Assembly (NCBI GenBank): GCA_035291705.1
Contig: DATDRM010000060.1
Span: 1-5,323 of the forward strand
Reading direction: 5' to 3'
From: DATDRM01 sp035291705
GTDB lineage: Bacteria > Chloroflexota > Anaerolineae > Anaerolineales > UBA4823
DNA length: 5,323 nt
The notes below the pieces were generated by a model. It saw only the letters and a list, made by a program, of their open reading frames with translations, did no database searches and had not been told where the DNA came from. Both the position numbers and the translations under genes were made by a program. Position 1 is the first letter of the stretch; each line of letters begins with the position of its first letter. Positions 1 to 5,323 of the stretch are shown here, one piece after another.

Positions 1-482
1 CGCAGATGCCAGGCGATCGCTTCGCCCTCGCGATCGGGGTCTGTGGCCAGATAGACTTCGTCGGCCGTGCGCGCCAGGGCTTTGATCTCCTTGACGACCG
101 GCTTCTTCTCGTTGGGGACGCGGTACTTGGGCGTAAAGCCGTTCTCTACATCCACTGAGAGCTGGGAACGCAACAGGTCGCGCACGTGGCCCACCGAGGC
201 TTTCACAGTATATCCTTTCCCCAGGAAACGCCCAACCGTACGCGCCTTGGCAGGAGATTCGACGATCACCAGCTTTCCTGCGCCCGGGTTGGTTTTTTTG
301 CGTTCCGCCTTGACCTGCGCAGCGTTCAATCCTTCATGGGCGGGAGTCCGGCCCATGCGAAACAGCTTCGTTCCGCAGACCGGGCAGGTGCCGCGCGTCA
401 TTGGAGTGCTGTTGGCGGTAAAATCCGCTTGCGGGTTTTGCAAATCCCGCTTGGTTTTACACTTTACACAATACGCTTCCAA
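1..482 (-). CDS. topA: DNA topoisomerase I (type IA) with N-terminal zinc-ribbon extension, 3' part outside window
   Basis: Type IA topoisomerases relax negative supercoils through a tyrosine-DNA intermediate. My reading of the minus strand gives about 160 N-terminal residues before the window ends. Residues 1-44 form a Cys4 ribbon (C5-x2-C8 and C33-x2-C36, ending CPVCGTKLFRMG) that resembles the small DUF5679 family. A basic linker (about 45-69) leads into a Toprim domain: KLVIVESPAKA at 70-80, with E75 as the expected catalytic glutamate, and TDPDREGEAIAWHL at 147-160, with the acidic D148-x-D150-x-E152 motif. The active-site tyrosine domain lies beyond the edge. I chose TTG at 482-480 because GAGGG sits 7 nt upstream and the protein then begins MEAYCVKC, directly at the ribbon. 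An in-frame ATG at 521-519 would add 13 residues and overlap manC by 26 nt. Identity as TopA is firm from the Toprim motifs; the start and the ribbon family name are less certain. Confidence 0.93.
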   Translation of the reverse strand, partial: MEAYCVKCKTKRDLQNPQADFTANSTPMTRGTCPVCGTKLFRMGRTPAHEGLNAAQVKAERKKTNPGAGKLVIVESPAKARTVGRFLGKGYTVKASVGHVRDLLRSQLSVDVENGFTPKYRVPNEKKPVVKEIKALARTADEVYLATDPDREGEAIAWHL

Positions 483-489
483 AGTAAAT

Positions 490-494
490 CCCTC
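490..494 (-). promoter_or_regulatory. Shine-Dalgarno for the topA TTG start
   Basis: GAGGG on the minus strand lies 7 nt before TTG at 482-480 and just after the manC stop codon (498-496). The competing ATG at 521-519 has only a distant GGTGG upstream. This spacing favours the TTG start. Confidence 0.6.
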
Positions 495-495
495 A

Positions 496-1599
496 CTATA
501 TGTAATCTTGACCGATTTCATTTAGTTGATTTACCACCTGGCGGACCTTTTGGGCCTGGTCCTTGTGGCAAACCAGCAGCACATCGCCGGTGTCCACCAC
601 GACCAGGTCTTCAACGCCGATGGTCACGATCAAGCGGTGTTCCTGGTCGACGTAGACTAACGATCGGCTGGTATCCACTCCCATATGCCGCCCACCGATG
701 ATGATATTGCCTTGCGGATCGGTGGGCAAGACTTCGAAGAGCGAATCCCAGCTGCCGATGTCGCTCCAGCCGAGCCCCTCGGCGGGGATCACGGCTACCC
801 TGTCAGCCCCCTCCATCACACCATAGTCGATCGTCTGCGGCCTGATCGCCGGCCAGAGACGGCCGAGGACAGCTGCCTGGTTGGACGTGCCCCAGGCGCG
901 GGCGATTTCTTCCAATGCTTCTGATAAATCTGGCATTTGGCGGGCAATTTCTGCCTGGATTTGGGCTACCGGCCAGACGAACATCCCGGAGTTCCAGGAA
1001 TAGAAGCCCGCCGCGACGAAACCCCGCGCCTGGACTTCGTCCGGTTTCTCTACAAAGCGCACCACGCGATATACGTTCAAGCCATTGTATGGACCAAGTG
1101 AATCCCCGCGCTGGATATAGCCAAATCCGGTAGCAGGGTAGGTAGGCGCAATCCCCAATGTGACCAGGTACCCGTCCAGGGCGACCTGGTGGGCTGTTCG
1201 CAAGAGATGGCGATAGCGATCCACATCGCCAATATAATGGTCTGCGGTCAAGACCGCCATGACCGCCTGGGGGTCACGTTGCGCCAGAGCGACCGCTGCC
1301 AGGCCAACAACGGAGGCCGTGCCGCGCGGCACTGACTCTAACAGGAAGTTCTCGGGCGGGATCTGCGGGGATTGGGCGCGCAATGCTTCGGCCTGATCGG
1401 CGACGGTGACGACCAGGATGCGCTCGGGTGGGAAAACCCCTTCCAGGCGCTGGTTGGTTGTCTCGAACAAGCTGCGCTCATCGATCAGGCGCAACATTTG
1501 CTTGGGGCGCATTTTGCGGGAAAGCGGCCATAAGCGCGTCCCACCACCGCCAGCCATGATGACCGCGTAATAGTGTTCTAAGGAGCCCCTTTCACTCAC
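496..1599 (-). CDS. manC: Mannose-1-phosphate guanylyltransferase, short form without isomerase domain
   Basis: This 367-residue protein is predicted to make GDP-mannose from GTP and mannose-1-phosphate in the cytosol, feeding glycan or glycolipid synthesis. The nucleotide-binding signature GGGGTRLWPLSRKMRPKQ is at 17-34. Further family motifs are LTADH at 117-121, FVEKP at 182-186, WNSGMFVW at 202-209, and IDYGVME at 257-263 followed by GWSDIGSWDSL at 277-287, with D280 a likely metal ligand. Residues from about 297 on are beta-rich, as in the C-terminal beta-helix of this family. The phosphomannose isomerase cupin of long bifunctional ManC proteins is absent. The usual RNTAP-like signature reads PRGTAS at 91-96. 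The start is GTG at 1599, overlapping the dprA stop by 8 nt, with AAGGAG at 1617-1612 some 12 nt upstream; this spacing is long, so the exact start is less sure. Another nucleotide-sugar specificity is possible; family membership is secure. Confidence 0.9.
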   Translation of the reverse strand: MSERGSLEHYYAVIMAGGGGTRLWPLSRKMRPKQMLRLIDERSLFETTNQRLEGVFPPERILVVTVADQAEALRAQSPQIPPENFLLESVPRGTASVVGLAAVALAQRDPQAVMAVLTADHYIGDVDRYRHLLRTAHQVALDGYLVTLGIAPTYPATGFGYIQRGDSLGPYNGLNVYRVVRFVEKPDEVQARGFVAAGFYSWNSGMFVWPVAQIQAEIARQMPDLSEALEEIARAWGTSNQAAVLGRLWPAIRPQTIDYGVMEGADRVAVIPAEGLGWSDIGSWDSLFEVLPTDPQGNIIIGGRHMGVDTSRSLVYVDQEHRLIVTIGVEDLVVVDTGDVLLVCHKDQAQKVRQVVNQLNEIGQDYI

Positions 1600-2707
1600 C
1601 GAATGTGTATTCTCCTTTCGGTTCGCGCAAGGCGATGTAGTGCATCCCGCCCACCTGGCGCACCATCCCTTTGAGCTCCATCAAAGCCAGCGTGGCGGTC
1701 ACCTGGTCGATTGGGATGTCCGTGCGGGCGCGGATCTCGTCGATGTGTAAGGGTTCTCGTCCGAGGGCGCCGAAGAGTTGAGCTTCGATCGCGTCAGCGG
1801 GTAAGACAACCCGCGCGGTACGCTGTTCGGTAACCATGGTCAATTCCAATACTTCGAGAATCTCCTGAGGGTCGAGCAATGGATGCGCCCCATCCCGGAT
1901 CAGGCGGTTAGTGCCCCGGCTCTGGAGAGCGTTGATGTTCCCGGGAACAGCGAATACTTCGCGTCCCTGGTCGGCGGCGAAGGCAGCTGTGATCAACGCG
2001 CCGCTGTTTTGCCCGGCTTCGACCACTACCACTGCCATCGAAAGTCCCGAGATGATGCGGTTGCGGGGTGGGAAATTCGTCGCATCCGGCCGGGTCCCCG
2101 GCGGGTAGTCGCTGATCAGCGCTCCATTCTCGATGATCTCATCGGCGAGGCGGCGATGTTCGGGTGGGTAAACCTGATCGACGCCGCTCCCCAGCACAGC
2201 CAGGGTGCGCCCGCCAGCTTTGAGCGCGGCCTGGTGGGCGACCGAATCTACACCGCGCGCCAGGCCACTGATCACAGTTACCCCGTTGCGAGCCAGCATC
2301 CCGGCCACTTCTTCAGCCACCTGGCGGCCATAAGCGGTGATCCGCCGCGTGCCAACCACGGCCACCGCCCACCCATCCTCCGGGTACAAGGAACCACGTA
2401 GATAGAGCACCGGCGGCGGCTGGTCGATCTCCTTCAGCCGGAGAGGATAAGCCTCGTCTTTCGAGATGAGCACGTTGATCCCCAACGCCTGGAGGCGCTC
2501 CCAGACTTTTTCCAGCGAGACTGAAGAACGTAGCTGTACCAGGTTCTCAATGGTCTTGCTGCCCAAACCGGCCTCGCGCAAGGCCTGGTAGGGCGCTTCC
2601 CAGGCAACGTGCGGATCGCCAAAGAAATCCAACAACGCCTGGAAGCGGACTGCGCCAATGCCTTTGACCAGGGAGAAGGCGACCCAATACAGACGGGGAT
2701 CACTCAA
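1592..2707 (-). CDS. dprA: DNA-processing protein DprA (DNA protecting protein, Smf)
   Basis: DprA binds incoming single-stranded DNA in the cytoplasm and loads RecA on it during natural transformation; many non-competent bacteria also keep it. The 371-residue product is of normal length. Residues 1-75 resemble the N-terminal helical (SAM/HhH-like) region, including LVKGIGAVRFQALL at 13-26. A Rossmann fold follows, with VGTRRIT at 118-124, SGLARGVDSVAH at 147-158, GSGVDQVYPPEH at 173-184, NFPPRNRIISGLS at 211-223 and VVEAGQNSGALITAAFA at 228-244; these are diagnostic of the family. Residues about 308-361 look like the C-terminal winged-helix (DML1-like) domain. The start is TTG at 2707-2705, preceded by GGGGGTGA. 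The gene follows rimM by 74 nt with its own predicted promoter and overlaps manC at its 3' end, so dprA, manC and topA look like one transcription unit. Genes for DNA uptake are not in the window, so competence cannot be judged. Confidence 0.96.
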   Translation of the reverse strand: MSDPRLYWVAFSLVKGIGAVRFQALLDFFGDPHVAWEAPYQALREAGLGSKTIENLVQLRSSVSLEKVWERLQALGINVLISKDEAYPLRLKEIDQPPPVLYLRGSLYPEDGWAVAVVGTRRITAYGRQVAEEVAGMLARNGVTVISGLARGVDSVAHQAALKAGGRTLAVLGSGVDQVYPPEHRRLADEIIENGALISDYPPGTRPDATNFPPRNRIISGLSMAVVVVEAGQNSGALITAAFAADQGREVFAVPGNINALQSRGTNRLIRDGAHPLLDPQEILEVLELTMVTEQRTARVVLPADAIEAQLFGALGREPLHIDEIRARTDIPIDQVTATLALMELKGMVRQVGGMHYIALREPKGEYTFGE

Positions 2708-2710
2708 GTG

Positions 2711-2718
2711 TCACCCCC
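2711..2718 (-). promoter_or_regulatory. Shine-Dalgarno for the dprA TTG start
   Basis: GGGGGTGA on the minus strand differs at one position from the consensus GGAGGTGA. It ends 3 nt before TTG at 2707, so the GGGGG core is 6 nt away. It supports TTG as the dprA start; no upstream in-frame ATG or GTG with a better site was seen. Confidence 0.6.
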
Positions 2719-2755
2719 AGGGAAGTAATTCAGTCCTTTCATTAATATGGGTCAC

Positions 2756-2785
2756 AGAATACCACAAGATTTTCTACAATGTCAA
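2756..2785 (-). promoter_or_regulatory. Predicted sigma70-type promoter for dprA-manC-topA
   Basis: A perfect -35 hexamer TTGACA lies at 2785-2780. After an 18-nt spacer comes TATTCT at 2761-2756, four of six matches to TATAAT, preceded by TGG as in an extended -10. Transcription would start near 2749 and give a leader of about 40 nt before dprA. The rimM stop codon TGA (2784-2782) lies inside the -35 hexamer. The stretch is AT-richer than the flanking coding DNA. This is a motif reading only; read-through from rimM is equally possible because no terminator is visible between them. Confidence 0.5.
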
Positions 2786-3345
2786 GGTAAGAGGCCGGGG
2801 AGCAGGTGCACGCGCATCTCACCGCGCCCCAGGTCCACGTCCAGGACAACCGCTTCGATGGCCGGGAGCAACACCTGGCCGCCGGACGGCGTGCGCACCA
2901 CGTAGACGTCATTGGCGCCGGTCTCCAGGATCTCGACCAGCTGGCCAACCAGCTGATCGGCCTCGTCGACCACATGCAACCCAAGCAGCTGGTGGTGGTA
3001 ATACTCGCCTTCTGGCAAAGGCGGCCGGTCGTCGGCGCGCACCTGCACCAGTTGGTTGCGTAATTGGGCAGCATCTTCGCGCACCGAGTAACCGTCGAAC
3101 GCCACCAACATCACCCGGTCGTGCCAGCGTTGGCTCTTCAGGCGTAGCGGCTTGTGCTGCGGGCCAATATATAAGATGACGCCCGGCTGCAACCGCTCGG
3201 GAAAATCTGTCAGCACCTCCATCAGCATTTCGCCGCCCACGCCATGTGGCCGGCCCAGCTTACCGACCGCTAAGAAGACAGGCTCGCCGGGGGACGGCGA
3301 GCCTGGTCGGATATCTATGGGTGAGGAGGCCTTACGCCGGGTCAT
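2782..3345 (-). CDS. rimM: Ribosome maturation factor RimM
   Basis: RimM binds ribosomal protein uS19 and helps the 30S head mature, including 16S rRNA processing. The 187-residue product has the N-terminal beta-barrel signature GKLGRPHGVGGE at 28-39. It then has the junction LPEGEYYHHQLLGL at 110-123, where paired tyrosines and the QLLGL stretch are typical of the PRC-barrel entry, and TGANDVYVV at 142-150 within that PRC barrel. About 20 residues rich in Pro, Ser and Arg precede the first domain, a modest extension over the usual RimM. The ATG at 3345 overlaps the khpA stop in an ATGA, and no strong Shine-Dalgarno precedes it, so translation is probably coupled to khpA. The next gene is dprA and not the common trmD-rplS pair. 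Confidence 0.96.
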   Translation of the reverse strand: MTRRKASSPIDIRPGSPSPGEPVFLAVGKLGRPHGVGGEMLMEVLTDFPERLQPGVILYIGPQHKPLRLKSQRWHDRVMLVAFDGYSVREDAAQLRNQLVQVRADDRPPLPEGEYYHHQLLGLHVVDEADQLVGQLVEILETGANDVYVVRTPSGGQVLLPAIEAVVLDVDLGRGEMRVHLLPGLLP

Positions 3346-3578
3346 CGTGGTTCCATGATGTCGAGCGAAACGCGCTTGCCTTCCCGCGCAGCGGCCACGC
3401 GCAATAGAAGGCGCATGGCATTCGCCACGCGGCCGCTCCTGCCGATCACACGCCCCATGTCCTCCTTTGAGACCTGCAGGCGCAACTCTATGGTAGGGCC
3501 GCGCCTGAACTGGCTCACGTGCACCTGGGTAGGATCATCCGCCAGAGAGCGGGCAATATATTCGATTAAGTCCTGCAC
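3342..3578 (-). CDS. khpA: KH-domain RNA-binding protein KhpA (YlqC family)
   Basis: This is a 78-residue single KH-domain protein. KhpA-family proteins bind RNA, often with KhpB/Jag, and affect cell size and envelope synthesis in some Firmicutes; that role is carried over from the family and is not shown here. The RNA-binding GxxG loop is G46-R47-S48-G49 inside GRVIGRSGRVANAMR, followed by a helix and a final strand VSLDIMEP, which fits the family. It starts LIEYIARSL (4-12), like its homologues. The start is GTG at 3578, set by a near-perfect AAGGAGGTG ending 4 nt upstream. Its TGA overlaps the rimM ATG. The order rpsP-khpA-rimM is widely conserved and supports the assignment and a link to ribosome biogenesis. 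Confidence 0.93.
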   Translation of the reverse strand: MQDLIEYIARSLADDPTQVHVSQFRRGPTIELRLQVSKEDMGRVIGRSGRVANAMRLLLRVAAAREGKRVSLDIMEPR

Positions 3579-3582
3579 GGCC

Positions 3583-3591
3583 CACCTCCTT
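3583..3591 (-). promoter_or_regulatory. Strong Shine-Dalgarno for the khpA GTG start
   Basis: AAGGAGGTG on the minus strand matches the anti-Shine-Dalgarno of 16S rRNA over nine bases and ends 4 nt before GTG at 3578. It fixes the non-ATG start of khpA and is the strongest ribosome binding site in the window. Confidence 0.8.
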
Positions 3592-3593
3592 AC

Positions 3594-3633
3594 TTAGTCG
3601 ATTTGTCTCATAGTCGCATGGTCACATAGTCTC
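3594..3633 (-). repeat. Degenerate tandem octamer repeat, five units
   Basis: In the gap between rpsP and khpA the minus strand reads as consecutive 8-base units: GAGACTAT (3633-3626), GTGACCAT (3625-3618), GCGACTAT (3617-3610), GAGACAAA (3609-3602) and TCGACTAA (3601-3594). The shared core is GAC at unit positions 3-5, with consensus GNGACTAT; the last two units are more degraded. The array ends just before the khpA ribosome binding site. It could be a mini-satellite or a protein-binding array. No function is shown by the sequence. Confidence 0.6.
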
Positions 3634-3672
3634 ACCGAACGATAGGTTTGCGTGGCCTACGAAGTGTGACCA
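3619..3672. repeat. 8-bp perfect inverted repeat in the rpsP-khpA gap
   Basis: TGGTCACA at 3619-3626 and TGTGACCA at 3665-3672 (plus strand) are exact reverse complements separated by 38 nt. On the transcript the loop contains a weaker inner pairing, CGTAGG with CCTATCG (one bulged base). Together they could fold into a branched leader-like hairpin before khpA. There is no U-tract after the second arm, so it does not look like an intrinsic terminator. One arm also lies within the octamer repeat, so the match may be partly incidental. Confidence 0.35.
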
Positions 3673-3688
3673 GTTTTTTAATCGAACC

Positions 3689-4066
3689 TCATTCTGCCTT
3701 AGGCTTTGGCTTTTTGGTGACCGAAGCCTGGCTGGTCTTGGCGCTCCCCGCGCGTTGTCCTGCGGCAGCGGCGGCCTCTATCTGCAAAGCTCCAACCTCT
3801 TCCCCTTTCTTGAAGCGCTCAAAGCGATCCAAGGCGCCGGCGGTTTGGAGAATCTGCTTAACCGAATCGCTGGGTTGGGCGCCTTTGATCATCCAATCGT
3901 AAATGCGTTTTTCCTGGATTTCCAGGGTGGGCGGCTCTGTGCGGGGGTTATAGAAACCCAGGATTTCGAGGAAGCGACCATCGCGCGGGCTTTCTTTGTC
4001 TGTAGCTACGATGCGGTAACTGGGCTGCTTCTTCCCACCGACTCGGCGCAAACGGATACGAACCAT
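3689..4066 (-). CDS. rpsP: Small ribosomal subunit protein bS16
   Basis: bS16 binds the 5' and central domains of 16S rRNA early in 30S assembly. The 125-residue product begins MVRIRLRRVGGKKQPSYRIV, the standard N-terminus, followed by DKESPRDGRFLEILGFYNP (23-41), RIYDWMIKGAQPSDSVKQIL (53-72) and a helix to about residue 85. These match the family closely. Beyond that is a tail of about 35-40 residues rich in Ala, Lys, Ser and Gln that ends KKPKPKAE; common bS16 proteins are about 80-90 residues, so this is a C-terminal extension, probably disordered. The ATG at 4066 has AAGGAG at 4080-4075, 8 nt upstream. It lies 39 nt downstream of ffh, in the same direction, with no visible terminator between, so co-transcription with ffh is likely. 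Confidence 0.97.
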   Translation of the reverse strand: MVRIRLRRVGGKKQPSYRIVATDKESPRDGRFLEILGFYNPRTEPPTLEIQEKRIYDWMIKGAQPSDSVKQILQTAGALDRFERFKKGEEVGALQIEAAAAAGQRAGSAKTSQASVTKKPKPKAE

Positions 4067-4105
4067 AAAACTCTCTCCTTCAAGTTGTAGATGGATTCAA
4101 AATCA

Positions 4106-5323
4106 CTAACCAAACAGGCGTGGCATACCACGCATGCCGGATTTTCGCAAGGTTTTAAAGAGGCGTTGGGCCTCCTGGTATTGCTTCATCAAGCGGTTGA
4201 CATCCTGGACGACGGTACCAGAGCCGAGCGCAATGCGCCGTCTGCGGCTGGCATTGAGCAGCTTCGGGTTGCGCCGTTCAACAGCGGTCATGGAATTGAT
4301 GATCGCTTCGGTCATCTTGAGCTGCTGCTCGGCGTCGCGCGGGTCAATAGAACGTGCCATCTGGCCCATGCCACCCGGCATCATCTCCAGCAGTTGGCCG
4401 ATCGGTCCCATGCGGCGCATCTGGCGCAGCTGGTCGGCGAAATCCTGCAAGGTGAACTCGCCAGACATCATCTTCTCGGCCTGCTCGCGGGCTGTCTTTT
4501 CGTCAAAAGCAGCTTCAGCGCGTTCGATCAGACCCAACATGTCGCCCATCCCAAGGATGCGGGAGGACAGGCGGCCGGGATCGTAGGCTTCCAGCGCCTC
4601 CAGGCCCTCGCCGGTACCCAGGAACTTGATCGGCACACTGGTCACGGCGCGAATGGAGATGGCAGCCCCACCCCGGGCGTCGCCGTCCATCTTGGTCAGC
4701 ATCAGGCCAGTCAGGGGCACCACCTCGCGGAAGCCCTTGGCGATGTTGACCGCTTCCTGGCCGATCATGGCATCCACCACCAACAGCACTTCGCAAGGAT
4801 CGACGCGGCGGGTGATAGCGTGCAGTTCGTTCATCAGGGCGTCATCGAGCTGCGACCGGCCGGCAGTGTCCAGGATCAGGACGGAGAAGCCCCCATTTTG
4901 GGCCTTTTCACGCGCCCGGGCGGACAATTCCGGCGGGGCGATGCCAGGCTCGGCGTGCACCGGCACGTCCAGCCGCTTGCCGATGGTCTGCAACTGCTGG
5001 ACGGCAGCCGGGCGGTAGGGGTCAGCCGCGACGAGCATGACGCGTTCCCCCTGTGAACGCAGGAAGCGAGCCAGCTTGCCGGCGGCGGTGGTCTTGCCGG
5101 AACCCTGCAGGCCAACCAGCATGATAATGCGCGGCTTCGCGCCGGTCAAATTCAAGCGGTCGGGCTGTCCCAACGTGGCGATCAGTTCCTCGTTGACGAT
5201 CTTGATCACCTGTTGAGCCGGGTTGAGCGCCCTGGAAACCTCCGCCCCGACGGCGCGCTGGCGCACGCGGGCGATGAAGTCCTTGACCACGCTGTAATGC
5301 ACGTCGGCCTCCAGCAAGGCCAG
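4106..5323 (-). CDS. ffh: Signal recognition particle protein Ffh (SRP54), 5' end outside window
   Basis: Ffh is the SRP GTPase that binds signal sequences and 4.5S RNA and, with FtsY, delivers ribosomes to the inner membrane. 405 residues are visible; roughly 40-45 N-terminal residues are missing, because the frame stays open to the window edge (L-A-L-L-E-A-D-V at 5323) and family members have this stretch well inside the N domain. In visible numbering the G domain has the P-loop GLQGSGKTT at 71-79, DPYRPAA near 101, DTAGR at 152-156 and TKMDGDARGG at 210-219. A GTGE-containing G5 region follows. The M domain has the methionine-rich MRRMGPIGQLLEMMPGGM, and then the SRP RNA-binding RRRRIALGSGT and VQDVNRLMKQY. 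The protein ends soon after, at GMPRLFG. The TTG at 5317 is internal and not the start. Confidence 0.98.
   Translation of the reverse strand: MALLEADVHYSVVKDFIARVRQRAVGAEVSRALNPAQQVIKIVNEELIATLGQPDRLNLTGAKPRIIMLVGLQGSGKTTAAGKLARFLRSQGERVMLVAADPYRPAAVQQLQTIGKRLDVPVHAEPGIAPPELSARAREKAQNGGFSVLILDTAGRSQLDDALMNELHAITRRVDPCEVLLVVDAMIGQEAVNIAKGFREVVPLTGLMLTKMDGDARGGAAISIRAVTSVPIKFLGTGEGLEALEAYDPGRLSSRILGMGDMLGLIERAEAAFDEKTAREQAEKMMSGEFTLQDFADQLRQMRRMGPIGQLLEMMPGGMGQMARSIDPRDAEQQLKMTEAIINSMTAVERRNPKLLNASRRRRIALGSGTVVQDVNRLMKQYQEAQRLFKTLRKSGMRGMPRLFG

Noticed and set aside
67..701. Plus-strand open frames over topA and the end of manC
   Set aside because: They are antisense to TopA Toprim motifs and the ManC C-terminus, have no recognisable domain, and overlap each other in different frames.
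1883..2401. Plus-strand open frame of 172 codons opposite dprA
   Set aside because: The opposite strand encodes the diagnostic DprA Rossmann motifs. The plus frame has no recognisable motif or convincing start site.
3689..3720. GCC-TTA-GGC palindrome with nearby T-runs at the end of rpsP, as a terminator
   Set aside because: The stem is only three base pairs and lies inside the rpsP coding region; on the transcribed strand no U-run follows it directly.
4091..5056. Long open frame (321 codons) on the plus strand opposite ffh
   Set aside because: It lies wholly antisense to a clear Ffh with all GTPase motifs. Its His/Gln/Leu-rich translation is what GC-rich coding DNA gives on the opposite strand, and no family motif is visible.
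5315..5317. TTG as the ffh start codon
   Set aside because: The frame is open to the window edge and the residues before it (L-A) continue the conserved N-domain helix, so the gene simply runs off the window.

Overview
The window is a compact, entirely minus-strand block of housekeeping genes from a GC-rich bacterium. Reading in the direction of transcription (high to low coordinates) it holds: ffh (5' end outside the window), rpsP, khpA, rimM, dprA, a mannose-1-phosphate guanylyltransferase (manC-type), and topA (3' part outside the window). No rRNA, tRNA, CRISPR array, insertion sequence or phage gene is visible. The best taxonomic guess is Chloroflexota, probably class Anaerolineae. This rests on TopA carrying an N-terminal Cys4 ribbon ahead of its Toprim domain, on the short guanylyltransferase with a P-R-G-T-A-S variant signature, and on the gene order. 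It is an inference from recalled family features and was not checked by a search.

Region 5323-2782 is a translation and protein-targeting cluster. Ffh is the SRP GTPase that targets membrane proteins, bS16 is a 30S assembly protein, KhpA is a small KH RNA-binding protein, and RimM is the 30S maturation factor that binds uS19. Here khpA and rimM share an ATGA overlap. The familiar continuation trmD-rplS does not follow rimM. The only sizeable gap, 3579-3688, holds a degenerate tandem octamer repeat, an 8-bp inverted repeat and a strong Shine-Dalgarno for khpA.

Region 2785-1 is a second cluster: dprA (ssDNA binding and RecA loading in transformation), manC (GDP-mannose synthesis) and topA (relaxation of negative supercoils). 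A sigma70-like promoter is predicted whose -35 hexamer includes the rimM stop codon, so this cluster may have its own transcript as well as read-through. dprA and manC overlap by 8 nt. topA most likely starts at a TTG 13 nt after the manC stop. dprA next to topA is a known bacterial neighbourhood; the sugar nucleotidyltransferase between them is the odd member.

I do not see a convincing new defence, mobile or regulatory system. The items most worth a second look are the TopA N-terminal ribbon fusion, the octamer repeat between rpsP and khpA, the promoter embedded in the rimM stop codon, and the variant nucleotidyltransferase placed between two DNA-handling genes.
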